21,092 nucleotides of DNA from an uncultured Alistipes sp. (GTDB lineage: Bacteria > Bacteroidota > Bacteroidia > Bacteroidales > Rikenellaceae), in assembly GCA_900550925.1 (NCBI GenBank), contig URTU01000024.1:1-21092 (forward strand), read 5' to 3'. Under the pieces are notes generated by a model. It searched no databases, was not told the origin of the DNA, and saw only the letters and a list, made by a program, of their open reading frames with translations. Of the stretch, positions 1-7,044 are shown one piece after another (the first letter of the stretch is position 1; each line of letters begins with the position of its first letter). A program made the position numbers and the translations under genes.

Positions 1-315
1 CCCGTGACCAAGGGAACCTCGGGCATACTGATCATGAGCGGCGAGGAGGCCGAACGCCGTGAGGCAACGCAGTGCATCAAGTGCGCCAAGTGTGTGGATG
101 CCTGCCCGATGGGTCTCGAACCATTCCTAATCAGCAAGCTCTCCCGCAAGCAGATCTGGGATCGCCTCGAGGAGGAGCATGTGACCGACTGTATCGAATG
201 CGGCTGCTGCCAGTTCACGTGTCCGGCCGCCATGCCGTTGCTTGACTATATCCGTCTGGGCAAGGCCAAGGTAATGGGAATGATCCGCGCGAGAGCCGCG
301 GCCCAAAAGAAATAA
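1..315 (+). CDS. rnfC: Ion-translocating oxidoreductase complex subunit RnfC, C-terminal part (partial)
   Basis: The reading frame is open from the first base, so the gene is cut by the left window edge; only the last 104 codons are present. They carry two ferredoxin-type 4Fe-4S clusters with the motifs CIKCAKCVDACP and CIECGCCQFTCP, spaced as in the C-terminal ferredoxin domain of RnfC, and end in a basic tail. RnfC is the peripheral subunit that takes part in electron exchange with NADH in the membrane Rnf complex, which couples ferredoxin:NAD+ electron transfer to ion pumping. The next gene, rnfD, starts 29 bases downstream on the same strand and rnfG, rnfE and rnfA follow, which settles the identity despite the truncation. 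rnfB would be expected upstream of the window (inference). Confidence 0.93.
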   Translation, partial: PVTKGTSGILIMSGEEAERREATQCIKCAKCVDACPMGLEPFLISKLSRKQIWDRLEEEHVTDCIECGCCQFTCPAAMPLLDYIRLGKAKVMGMIRARAAAQKK

Positions 316-344
316 GTAACACATACGAAAATTTCACGTAAATC

Positions 345-1322
345 ATGGATAAATTAATCGTTGCACCGTCGCCACATGTCCACAGCAGCGAATCGACCAC
401 TCGCATCATGCGCGATGTGATCATAGCGCTCATGCCGGCTCTGGTGGTGTCGGTAATAGTTTTCGGATGGATGACTCTGGCGGTAACGGCCGTTTCGGTA
501 TTGTCGTGCGTGCTGTTCGAATATCTCATCCAGAAGTATCTCCTGAAGGGCCGTTCGACGGTCGGCGACCTGTCGGCCGTGGTTACGGGCGTGCTGCTCG
601 CATTCAACCTCCCCGTGACCATCCCGCTGTGGATCGTGGTTATCGGAGCCCTGGTCGCTATCGGCGTGGGTAAGATGACCTTCGGCGGTATCGGCAAGAA
701 CCCGTTCAACCCGGCACTGGTCGGACGTGTATTCCTGCTTATTTCGTTCCCCGTGCAGATGACCTCCGAGGCCTTTGCCGTAGGTGCTACCGCCGATGCA
801 TATTCGGGCGCTACACCGCTGGCATTCATCAAGGAGGGCCTCAAAAACGGTACCCCGATGAGTGACCTCGTCGCACAGATCAATTATCAGGACCTGCTGC
901 TCGGCTTCAAGGCCGGCTCTCTCGGTGAGGTGGCTGCACTGCTGCTGCTCGTCGGATTCGCATACCTGTTGATCCGCCGCGTCATCACATGGCATATTCC
1001 GGTTGCGGTACTCGGCTCGATGGCCGTGTTCAGCGGAATCCTCTTCCTGATCGATCCGCAGTCCTACATGTCGCCCCTGTTCCACCTGCTCACCGGCGGT
1101 GCAATCCTCGGCGCTGTCTACATGGCTACCGACTACTCGACCTCGCCAATGACCAAGAAGGGTATGATCTGGTACGGTATCGGTATCGGTGTCATTACGA
1201 TGCTCATACGTACGTGGGGCGCCTATCCCGAAGGTATGTCGTTTGCAATTCTGATTATGAACTGCGTCGCCTGCCTGTTGAACAAGTATATCAAACCGCG
1301 CCGTTTCGGTGTTGCAAAGTAG
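345..1322 (+). CDS. rnfD: Rnf complex subunit RnfD (FMN-binding membrane subunit)
   Basis: The predicted protein has 325 residues and many hydrophobic helices, starting near residue 25. It matches RnfD/NqrB-type subunits: the motif SGATPL at residues 154-159 places the conserved threonine (Thr157) that carries covalent FMN in this family, and the GKNPFNPALVGR stretch (residues 117-128) is also typical. Length fits the family (about 320-350). RnfD is a core integral membrane subunit of the ion pump and lies in the inner membrane. The ATG at 345 follows rnfC by 29 bases, and the stop codon at 1320-1322 overlaps the ribosome binding site of rnfG, so the genes are co-transcribed. I see no frameshift or missing part. 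Confidence 0.95.
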   Translation: MDKLIVAPSPHVHSSESTTRIMRDVIIALMPALVVSVIVFGWMTLAVTAVSVLSCVLFEYLIQKYLLKGRSTVGDLSAVVTGVLLAFNLPVTIPLWIVVIGALVAIGVGKMTFGGIGKNPFNPALVGRVFLLISFPVQMTSEAFAVGATADAYSGATPLAFIKEGLKNGTPMSDLVAQINYQDLLLGFKAGSLGEVAALLLLVGFAYLLIRRVITWHIPVAVLGSMAVFSGILFLIDPQSYMSPLFHLLTGGAILGAVYMATDYSTSPMTKKGMIWYGIGIGVITMLIRTWGAYPEGMSFAILIMNCVACLLNKYIKPRRFGVAK

Positions 1323-1332
1323 GAGGGGGAAT

Positions 1333-2124
1333 ATGAAAAGTTCGTTGAAAAATATGGTTGTGGTGCTCTTCAGCATCACGTTTATATCCTCGCTTTGCGT
1401 CGGTCTGGTGAACAAGATCACCTCGCAGTCGATCGAAAACGCAAAATTGGAGAATGTCAAGGAGGCACTGAAGAATGTCCTGCCCGAATTCGATGAAAAC
1501 TCGATGAAGGATATGACCGTTGATGGCCTGCCTGTAACGGTCTATTCGGTGACCAAGGCGGGAGAACCCGTAGGTTATGCCGTCGAGACGATGACCGACA
1601 AGGGCTTCAGCGGCGTGTTCAGATTGATGGTCGGGTTCGATGCCTCGGGCAAGGTCTACAATATCAATGTTCTGGAACACAACGAAACTCCGGGTCTGGG
1701 CAGCAAGATGACTGAACCGGAAAATCCGCTGCTCATGAGCTTCAAGGGCAAGAATCCGTCGGAGATGAAACAGCCGCTGGCCGTGACCAAGGACGGAGGT
1801 GATGTTCAGGCGTTGACGGCTGCGACGATATCGTCACGGGCCTATGTCGATGCTGTTGCCCGGGCCTACAATGCCGTACAGGAGTTGTTGGGCAATGCTC
1901 CGGTCAAAAAGGGCGAGGTCCGTGAGTTGACGGATGCCGAAAAGGCGTTGACAAGTGCGAATAACGATGGGGTGACGTCGGCCACGGCCACGGGCAGTTA
2001 CGACCAGGCGGCATCCGAAACGGAAGTGAATAACGATGGAGTAACGTCGGCAACCTCCACGGACGGTTATGATGCGGCGTCTTCAGAAAACGAGGCTACT
2101 CAGAAAGGAGGCAGCGATGAATAA
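1333..2124 (+). CDS. rnfG: Rnf complex subunit RnfG (FMN-binding, with repeat-bearing C-terminal extension)
   Basis: The start at 1333 is chosen because AGGAGG (1321-1326) lies six bases upstream; an earlier in-frame start would lie inside rnfD. The 263-residue product has one N-terminal membrane helix (about residues 8-25) and a soluble extracytoplasmic FMN-binding domain. The family motif appears as TAATISS at residues 162-168, with Thr165 as the predicted site of covalent FMN; the usual form is (S/T)GAT, so the glycine is replaced by alanine. From about residue 205 the protein continues into a hydrophilic tail rich in Asn, Asp, Ser and Thr. The tail consists mainly of two imperfect 23-residue repeats (residues 210-232 and 233-255) and is not part of the FMN domain. 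The stop codon overlaps the rnfE start by 8 bases, indicating translational coupling. Confidence 0.93.
   Translation: MKSSLKNMVVVLFSITFISSLCVGLVNKITSQSIENAKLENVKEALKNVLPEFDENSMKDMTVDGLPVTVYSVTKAGEPVGYAVETMTDKGFSGVFRLMVGFDASGKVYNINVLEHNETPGLGSKMTEPENPLLMSFKGKNPSEMKQPLAVTKDGGDVQALTAATISSRAYVDAVARAYNAVQELLGNAPVKKGEVRELTDAEKALTSANNDGVTSATATGSYDQAASETEVNNDGVTSATSTDGYDAASSENEATQKGGSDE
1960..2097 (+). repeat. Two tandem 69-base in-frame repeats in rnfG
   Basis: Copy 1 spans 1960-2028 and copy 2 spans 2029-2097, directly adjacent. Both begin with codons for NNDGVTSAT and continue with a Tyr-Asp, then a stretch of Ala/Ser and acidic residues. Differences are partly silent third-position changes (for example GGG versus GGA, GTG versus GTA) and partly amino acid changes, so the duplication is not recent but the protein sequence seems constrained. 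The unit length, a multiple of three, keeps the frame. Confidence 0.85.
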
Positions 2125-2707
2125 TCTGAAACTTATTACCAAGGGTATAATCAAGGAGAACCCGACGTTCGTACTGGTGCTGGGAATGTGTCCCACGCTG
2201 GCAACCACTACCTCGGCCATGAACGGTATGGGTATGGGCGTTGCAACGATGGCCGTGCTCATCATGTCGAACATCGTGATCTCGCTCATCAAGAATCTTA
2301 TTCCGGACAAGGTGCGAATTCCGGCCTTCATCGTTGTGATCGCCTCGTTCGTAACCGTTATCCAGCTGCTGATGCAGGCCTATGTTCCGGGATTGTACAA
2401 GTCGTTGGGAATCTTCATCCCGCTGATCGTGGTCAACTGTATCATTCTGGGCCGCGCCGAGGCTTTCGCTTCGAAAAACGGCGCCTTCGCATCGGCTCTC
2501 GACGGCCTCGGAATCGGTCTGGGATTCACCTGCTCACTCACCGTCATCGGTGCCGTGCGCGAACTGTTGGGCAGTGGCGCAATCTTCGGCCATTCGCTCA
2601 TCTCGGGCGACGGTATGCTCGTATTCGTACTGGCACCCGGCGGATTCCTCGTGTTGGGATACCTGATGGTGCTCTTCAATAAATTAACCGCTAAATCCAA
2701 GAAATAG
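2117..2707 (+). CDS. rnfE: Rnf complex subunit RnfE
   Basis: The ATG at 2117 is preceded by AGGAGG (2106-2111) inside the end of rnfG; the first eight bases overlap rnfG, a typical coupled junction. The 196-residue product is almost entirely hydrophobic with about six membrane helices. The GMCPTLA motif places Cys25 and the VNCIILG motif places Cys108. These cysteines match the pairs that RnfA and RnfE contribute to the intramembrane iron-sulfur centre known for the Rnf/NQR family. RnfE and RnfA are homologous and insert in opposite orientation to form the electron path across the membrane. It is followed by rnfA after two bases. The basic end (residues 190-196) is likely cytoplasmic. Confidence 0.95.
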   Translation: MNNLKLITKGIIKENPTFVLVLGMCPTLATTTSAMNGMGMGVATMAVLIMSNIVISLIKNLIPDKVRIPAFIVVIASFVTVIQLLMQAYVPGLYKSLGIFIPLIVVNCIILGRAEAFASKNGAFASALDGLGIGLGFTCSLTVIGAVRELLGSGAIFGHSLISGDGMLVFVLAPGGFLVLGYLMVLFNKLTAKSKK

Positions 2708-2709
2708 CC

Positions 2710-3288
2710 ATGGAGATATCGTATTTTACAATCATTATAGGCGCCATATTCGTCAATAACATCGTTCTGTCGAAGTTCCTCGGCATATGCCCGTTCCTCG
2801 GGGTGTCGAGCCGCGTCGAAACATCCATCGGTATGGGGGCTGCCGTTACGTTCGTGATGGCGATCACGGCTTTGGTGGTGTGGCCGCTGCAGGAGTATGT
2901 GCTCCAGCCGTTCGGTATCGAATACATGCAGACAATCGTATTCATCCTGGTCATCGCAGCTCTGGTCCAGATGGTCGAGATCATTCTCAAGAAGGTGAGC
3001 CCGACGCTCTATCAGGCATTGGGTATATTCCTGCCGCTGATCACGACCAACTGCGCCGTACTGGGTGTTGCGCTCCTGTTGGTACAGGAACATTACAACC
3101 TGTTGCAGTCGGTCGTATATTCGGTGTCGGTAGCGCTCGGTTTTGCACTTGCGCTGATACTGTTTGCCGGTGTGCGCGAACGTCTGGAGATGGAGGATGT
3201 CCCGATGGCCATGCGCGGTACGCCGATAGCATTGATTACGGCCGGTATCCTTGCCATGGCATTCATGGGCTTCTCGGGACTGGTATAG
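2710..3288 (+). CDS. rnfA: Rnf complex subunit RnfA
   Basis: The 192-residue integral membrane protein is homologous in layout to RnfE: GICPFLG at residues 25-31 places Cys27 and TTNCAVLG at 112-119 places Cys115, the two cysteines expected for the iron-sulfur centre shared with RnfE. About six hydrophobic helices are visible. The start lies two bases after the rnfE stop, so it is translated from the same message. It is the last gene of the Rnf unit: a strong hairpin follows at 3312-3354 and the next gene is on the other strand. The order C-D-G-E-A with A last is common for Rnf operons of Bacteroidota (from memory). Confidence 0.95.
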   Translation: MEISYFTIIIGAIFVNNIVLSKFLGICPFLGVSSRVETSIGMGAAVTFVMAITALVVWPLQEYVLQPFGIEYMQTIVFILVIAALVQMVEIILKKVSPTLYQALGIFLPLITTNCAVLGVALLLVQEHYNLLQSVVYSVSVALGFALALILFAGVRERLEMEDVPMAMRGTPIALITAGILAMAFMGFSGLV

Positions 3289-3311
3289 CAGTAACTGACT
3301 GAGATTTATTT

Positions 3312-3354
3312 ACAAGTGCAGGCCGCTTCCCGAAAAGAAGCGGCCTGCACTTGT
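3312..3354. terminator. Hairpin after the rnf operon
   Basis: A perfect 18-base stem (3312-3329 paired with 3337-3354) encloses a seven-base loop. It lies 23 bases after rnfA. There is no long T tract on either side, so it could act as a terminator, a 3' end stabiliser, or serve both the rnf operon and the convergent kinase gene. Confidence 0.7.
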
Positions 3355-3479
3355 ATTGTGAACACGTATGATGAATGCATGGCGGTTGCGCGCCGAGCAT
3401 TCAAGCGAATATATGTGGTGGGGGATAAGGTTGGAGCAACAGCGGCTCCGGTATGCCGACTGATGCTCACAGTTGAGGC

Positions 3480-4262
3480 TTATTCGTCTTTGGCATGCTT
3501 GGGTTTTATGCCGACCAGGTGCTTCAGGAACGGACGCAGACGGCTTTTGTCGAACCTGCGCCATTCGCGCAGATGCAGAACCGCATTGAATGTCAATTGC
3601 GGATGCCAACCCATCAGTTCGGCATATGTATATATGAACCGCTTCATCAGCCGGTCATCGAAGTTGAAGAGGATGAGATCCTTGATGCAGCGTTTGCGCC
3701 TCATGCGGCGGAAGCGGCCGCGATTGGTGTCGATCAGGCTGAAGCGGTATGTTCCGTCCTCGTTACGGCCGAAAAATATGTTGCCTTCGTGGTAGTCGTT
3801 GTGGAAGAACCCGCTACGATGCATGTGAGCGGTGAACTGTGCCAACTGTTCGACAACGGCAAGCTGTTCCTGCGGATCGAGTTGAACGATGGCTCTTAAT
3901 TCGGGGTCGGGGTCGAAGAGCGTGATGCTGTACCCGATATCATACAGTCCGCCTTTGCCGTATGTATCGATGAAGGCGACTGGCAGAGGTGTATTAATTC
4001 CGAGTTTGAGCAGTTGTCGACCTATTGACATGGTCCGTTCGGCCTTGCTTTTTCGGATGTATGCATAAGCGAATCGGTTTATCCGGTGTGGCCGTACATA
4101 CTGTTTCACCACGAGGCGTATGCCGTCAACGGTAAAGAGTTGTACGAAGTTCCGCTTATCGTAAAGCACACGTTCGCCGTGCGGATGTGATGGCAGAGTC
4201 TCGATGAATGGTTTGAGACCGATGTATTCTTTATCGATAACGATATATGGTTTGCGGGGCAT
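3480..4262 (-). CDS. Lipopolysaccharide kinase (Kdo/WaaP-like) family protein
   Basis: The protein has a eukaryotic-like kinase fold of the type that phosphorylates lipopolysaccharide core sugars. From the start at 4262 it has 260 residues. VVKQY gives the ATP-binding lysine (Lys53) and KAERTM a likely helix-C glutamate (Glu76). HNDYHEGNIFF (154-164) is the catalytic loop with Asp156 and Asn161, and LIDTNRG (176-182) is the metal-binding segment with Asp178 replacing DFG. The C-terminal part is very basic, as expected for a protein acting at the inner face of the membrane. An ATG at 4343 is in frame, but a good promoter lies between it and 4262, so the downstream start is preferred. The exact sugar substrate cannot be read from the sequence. 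It stands alone, facing the rnf operon. Confidence 0.82.
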   Translation of the reverse strand: MPRKPYIVIDKEYIGLKPFIETLPSHPHGERVLYDKRNFVQLFTVDGIRLVVKQYVRPHRINRFAYAYIRKSKAERTMSIGRQLLKLGINTPLPVAFIDTYGKGGLYDIGYSITLFDPDPELRAIVQLDPQEQLAVVEQLAQFTAHMHRSGFFHNDYHEGNIFFGRNEDGTYRFSLIDTNRGRFRRMRRKRCIKDLILFNFDDRLMKRFIYTYAELMGWHPQLTFNAVLHLREWRRFDKSRLRPFLKHLVGIKPKHAKDE

Positions 4263-4307
4263 TCTGATCCGGTTATTTTGGGGCGGACGAGCCGTTGCCA
4301 AACACAA

Positions 4308-4337
4308 CAAAGATACGTCATATTTCGATAAATACAA
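4308..4337 (-). promoter_or_regulatory. Promoter of the lipopolysaccharide kinase gene
   Basis: On the minus strand, TTG (4337-4335), 19 bases, then TATCTTTG (4315-4308) match the Bacteroidota -33/-7 consensus. The distance to the start codon at 4262 is about 45 bases. This site supports 4262 rather than 4343 as translation start. Confidence 0.7.
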
Positions 4338-4433
4338 CTGCATGTTCCCTAAAGCGCCACCATATTTCTGTTTTGGACCAACCTAATTGGAGCTCCGGAC
4401 AGAGAGGGTGGTTGTCGCCCACCCACCCATTAA

Positions 4434-4467
4434 AAAGAGCCCGGTCAATATTATGACCGGGCTCTTT
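4434..4467 (-). terminator. Rho-independent terminator of rpsF-rpsR-rplI
   Basis: A 14-base perfect stem (4434-4447 with 4454-4467) has a six-base loop, and on the minus strand it is followed by further T residues. It lies 26 bases after the rplI stop codon. Confidence 0.88.
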
Positions 4468-4492
4468 CTATCTATTTATGTTCAACGATTTG

Positions 4493-4933
4493 TTACTCTT
4501 CGGCAACTACCGAGAACGAGATTGTAGCCTTGACTTCGCGATGGAGTTTGGCGGAAGCCTTGTATTCGCCGATCTCCTTTACGGGGTCTACGGTGATAAC
4601 CTTTCGGTCGATCTCGATGCCTTTAGCGGCGAGAGCCTCGGCCAGATCCGACGAGGTTACGCTACCGAAGATCTTGCCATCCTCGGCCTTGACGGTGATA
4701 ACCAGCGGCAGAACTGCGAGTTTTTCGGCCAGAGCCTGAGCGTCGGCGAGGATTTTGGCATCCTTGTGTGCGCGCTGCTTGAGGTTTTCAGCGAGGACTT
4801 TCTTTGCGGAAGCGGTAGCGGCCTTTGCGAATCCCTGCGGGATGAGGTAATTGTTGGCGTATCCGGGGCGGACATCCACGATGTCGTTAGCGTATCCCAG
4901 TTTCTCAACGTCCTTTATAAGAATTACTTGCAT
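4493..4933 (-). CDS. rplI: 50S ribosomal protein L9
   Basis: The 146-residue protein has the typical L9 layout. The N-terminal RNA-binding domain begins MQVILIKDVEKLG and contains the conserved GYANNYLIPQGFA segment (residues 24-36). A long connecting helix rich in Ala and Lys follows, then a C-terminal domain with the IFGSVTSSDLAEAL motif. Length matches the family (about 147-150). It binds 23S rRNA in the large subunit. The start is supported by AGGAGG just upstream. It is the last gene of the rpsF-rpsR-rplI unit, 19 bases after rpsR, and is followed by a clear terminator. Confidence 0.97.
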   Translation of the reverse strand: MQVILIKDVEKLGYANDIVDVRPGYANNYLIPQGFAKAATASAKKVLAENLKQRAHKDAKILADAQALAEKLAVLPLVITVKAEDGKIFGSVTSSDLAEALAAKGIEIDRKVITVDPVKEIGEYKASAKLHREVKATISFSVVAEE

Positions 4934-4952
4934 TGTCGTCTCCTCCTAATGA

Positions 4953-5234
4953 TTATTTCATACAATCGGTTACGAAGGGCAGGATTGCCAGGTGGCGGGC
5001 ACGTTTGACAGCCTGAGCGACCTTCTTCTGGAATTTCTGGGAGGTTCCGGTCAGACGGCGGGGCAGGATTTTGCCTTGCTCGTTGAGGAACTTCTTGAGG
5101 AATTCGCCGTCTTTGTAATCGACATACTTGATGCCCAACTTCTTGAAACGGCAATATTTCTTTTTCTTGACGTCAACCGATACGGGGTTGAGATAGCGGA
5201 TTTCGCTGTTCTGCGCTTTATTTTCCTGTGCCAT
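4953..5234 (-). CDS. rpsR: 30S ribosomal protein S18
   Basis: The 93-residue basic protein carries the S18 core: KKKYCRFKK, then the segment around YVDYKDGEFLKKFLNEQGKI and the LPRRLTGTSQKFQKKVAQAVKRAR motif region that contacts 16S rRNA. It pairs with S6 on the small subunit platform, consistent with its position two bases downstream of rpsF. Its ribosome binding site (GGAGGAG) lies inside the last codons of rpsF, so the two are translationally coupled. No priB or ssb gene lies between rpsF and rpsR, unlike in enteric bacteria. Confidence 0.97.
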   Translation of the reverse strand: MAQENKAQNSEIRYLNPVSVDVKKKKYCRFKKLGIKYVDYKDGEFLKKFLNEQGKILPRRLTGTSQKFQKKVAQAVKRARHLAILPFVTDCMK

Positions 5235-5236
5235 AA

Positions 5237-5584
5237 TTACTCCTCCTGCGATTTGTTAGCGAGTTTAGCGCGACGTTTTTCGGCGTATTCGACAGCGTAT
5301 TTGTCCTGTTTGAAGGTGAGGAATCGGATAACGCGTTCGTCGCGGCGATACTGGGTTTCGAGAGTTTCGACGATGGGGCCCATGCCTGTGAACTCGATCA
5401 GGAAATAGAATCCGGTGGTCTTTTTCTGAATCGGGTAAGCGAGTTTCTTGAGACCCCACTCCTCGACATTCACGATCTGACCGCCGTTCTCGGTGATAAC
5501 ACCTTGGAATTTGTCCAGCACCTCTTTTACCTGTACGTCCGACAGTACGGGTGTGGCAATGAAAACGGTTTCGTAATTGTTCAT
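5237..5584 (-). CDS. rpsF: 30S ribosomal protein S6
   Basis: The 115-residue product begins MNNYETVFIATPVLSD and contains the S6 signature region EEWGLKKLAYPIQKKTTGFY (residues about 42-61), followed by the last strand and helix and a basic tail. S6 forms a heterodimer with S18 on the 16S rRNA platform. It is the first gene of the unit; a strong promoter lies 40-70 bases upstream. Length fits the short S6 type without a long acidic tail. Confidence 0.97.
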   Translation of the reverse strand: MNNYETVFIATPVLSDVQVKEVLDKFQGVITENGGQIVNVEEWGLKKLAYPIQKKTTGFYFLIEFTGMGPIVETLETQYRRDERVIRFLTFKQDKYAVEYAEKRRAKLANKSQEE

Positions 5585-5623
5585 AACTGTTTATTAATTA
5601 TTGAGTTTCGCTAAAAAGCGTCG

Positions 5624-5654
5624 CAAAGATAGGTAAATTTTGTCAGATTGCAAA
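5624..5654 (-). promoter_or_regulatory. Promoter of rpsF-rpsR-rplI
   Basis: On the minus strand, TTTG (5654-5651), 19 bases, then TATCTTTG (5631-5624) are a full match to the Bacteroidota consensus. A small hairpin (CGCT/AGCG arms, 5609-5620) lies just downstream, at about the expected transcript start. Confidence 0.8.
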
Positions 5655-5818
5655 ATAAATGCATCCCAAAATCGCATTTCGGGCTGCGGCAAAGGGCTTT
5701 CGCGCGGTTGCAAGGATCTGCCGAGGGGGATAGGGTAGCGATCAAGGGTGCATAACGAGCGACCGCCCGGTCGCAAAGAGCGGTGGGTATGTCTAATTGG
5801 CAATACTCATTGGTTGAT

Positions 5819-6850
5819 CTACAGCCGGATGCCCTGGGCCTGGAGCTGGATGTTGTTGCCGTCGGGGGTGACCAGTGCGGCGCCCTTGTCGGCCGCAACG
5901 ATATGACCGATGACATCGATGCCGCCCAGTCCCATGATCTGCTCCTGCTTTTCGAGCGGAACAGTGAAGAGCAGTTCGTAGTCGTCGCCGCCGTTCAGTG
6001 CCGCCGTGACCTGGTCGGCATGCAGCTCCTCGGCCATCCTGGTGGTCTGCTGCGCGATGGGTATGCGGTCGAGATAGAGCCGGACGCCGCATTCCGAGGC
6101 CTTGCAGATCTGGAGCATGTCGGAGGCGAGGCCGTCCGAAAGGTCGATCATCGAGGTAGGCGTGATGCCGGCCTCGGCGAGCGATTCGATTATGTCGAGC
6201 CGTGCGTAGGGATGCAGTTGTCGCTGCAGGAGGTATTCGTAGCCTTCGAATTTTGGTTGCGGGTTGGGGATACCGGCCAGGGCGCGTTTTTCGCGTTCGA
6301 GCAGGTGCAGACCCATGTATGCGGCCCCGAGGTCGCCCGTTATGCAGACCAGATCGTGGAGTTTGGCGCCGTGGCGGTAGACAATCTTGTCGCGGTCGGC
6401 CATCCCGACGGCCGTTACACTGATCGTGAGTCCGGTCATCGAGGTGGTGGTGTCGCCGCCGGCGAGGTCGATTCCATACTCCTTGCAGGCCGCCTGAATG
6501 CCCTCGTAGAGGTCGTCGAGCGCCTCGACCGAGATTTTGCTCGACACGCCGATCGAAACGGTAATCTGCGTCGGACGGGCATTCATCGCCAGAATGTCGC
6601 TGCATCCCACCACGACGGCCTTGTAACCGAGGTGCTTGAGCGGGAAGTATGTCAGGTCGAAATTGATCCCTTCGAGCAGCAGGTCGGTCGAGAGCAGCAT
6701 TGCGCGTTTGTCGTCGATGGCGATCACTGCGGCGTCGTCGCCCGGGCCCTTGAGTGTCGAGTCGTTGTGGGCGGTGAACTTTTCGGTGAGGTGGTCTATG
6801 AGTCCGAATTCGCCGAGAGTAGCTATTTCGGTCGGTTTTGTCGAGGCCAT
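5819..6850 (-). CDS. thiL: Thiamine-monophosphate kinase
   Basis: ThiL phosphorylates thiamine monophosphate to thiamine diphosphate, the last step of thiamine diphosphate synthesis, using ATP and Mg2+ in the cytoplasm. The 343-residue protein shows the ThiL/PurM-type motifs in order: GPGDDAAV (35-42), STDLLLEG (54-61), GGDTT (131-135), TGDLGAAYMG (171-180), a DLSDGLASDML segment and GGDDYELLF near the C-terminus. These acidic clusters bind metal and the phosphates. Length is close to the family norm (about 325-345). The start at 6850 gives the expected N-terminus (LGEFGLIDHL at 12-21); the leader between promoter and start is about 110 bases. It stands alone among non-thiamine genes. Two other long frames across this interval are shadows. 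Confidence 0.95.
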   Translation of the reverse strand: MASTKPTEIATLGEFGLIDHLTEKFTAHNDSTLKGPGDDAAVIAIDDKRAMLLSTDLLLEGINFDLTYFPLKHLGYKAVVVGCSDILAMNARPTQITVSIGVSSKISVEALDDLYEGIQAACKEYGIDLAGGDTTTSMTGLTISVTAVGMADRDKIVYRHGAKLHDLVCITGDLGAAYMGLHLLEREKRALAGIPNPQPKFEGYEYLLQRQLHPYARLDIIESLAEAGITPTSMIDLSDGLASDMLQICKASECGVRLYLDRIPIAQQTTRMAEELHADQVTAALNGGDDYELLFTVPLEKQEQIMGLGGIDVIGHIVAADKGAALVTPDGNNIQLQAQGIRL

Positions 6851-6965
6851 GATATTCAGGATTTGGAGCGGGCGGGGCGATCTTCGGCAGTCGTTGAGGT
6901 GTTTTGTCCTGAACGGCTGTATGACGGTTTTGGATCGGGCCCTCCACGTTAATTAAATTATTTTA

Positions 6966-6996
6966 CAAATATACCAAAATATCATTGTTTGGCAAA
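6966..6996 (-). promoter_or_regulatory. Promoter of thiL
   Basis: On the minus strand, TTTG (6996-6993), 19 bases, then TATATTTG (6973-6966) match the Bacteroidota consensus fully. It overlaps the divergent adk promoter (6985-7014). Confidence 0.78.
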
Positions 6997-7014
6997 AAAT
7001 AAGCCGTACTTTTG
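6985..7014 (+). promoter_or_regulatory. Promoter of adk
   Basis: TTG (6985-6987), 19 bases, then TACTTTTG (7007-7014), followed by the adk ATG at 7045. The -33 element lies within the thiL promoter region on the opposite strand. Confidence 0.72.
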
Positions 7015-7044
7015 TATCCGGTTAGACTAAAAACAAAAACACGT

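Noticed and set aside
354..1460. 368-codon minus-strand frame opposite rnfD and rnfG
   Set aside because: It is rich in His, Gln, Asp and Arg without any family pattern and lies opposite two certain genes.
4263..4343. Upstream in-frame start of the kinase gene at 4343
   Set aside because: A complete promoter (4308-4337) lies inside this stretch, so a transcript from it would not include that start.
5783..6952. Long open frames on both strands (389 and 384 codons) across the thiL gene
   Set aside because: Both are in other frames of thiL, have Arg/Gly/Pro-rich or otherwise shadow-like composition, and thiL has all family motifs. GC-rich third positions leave the other frames open.
6851..6965. 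Thiamine pyrophosphate riboswitch in the thiL leader
   Set aside because: The leader is long enough, but I see neither CTGAGA nor the ACCTGATC-type core on the minus strand.
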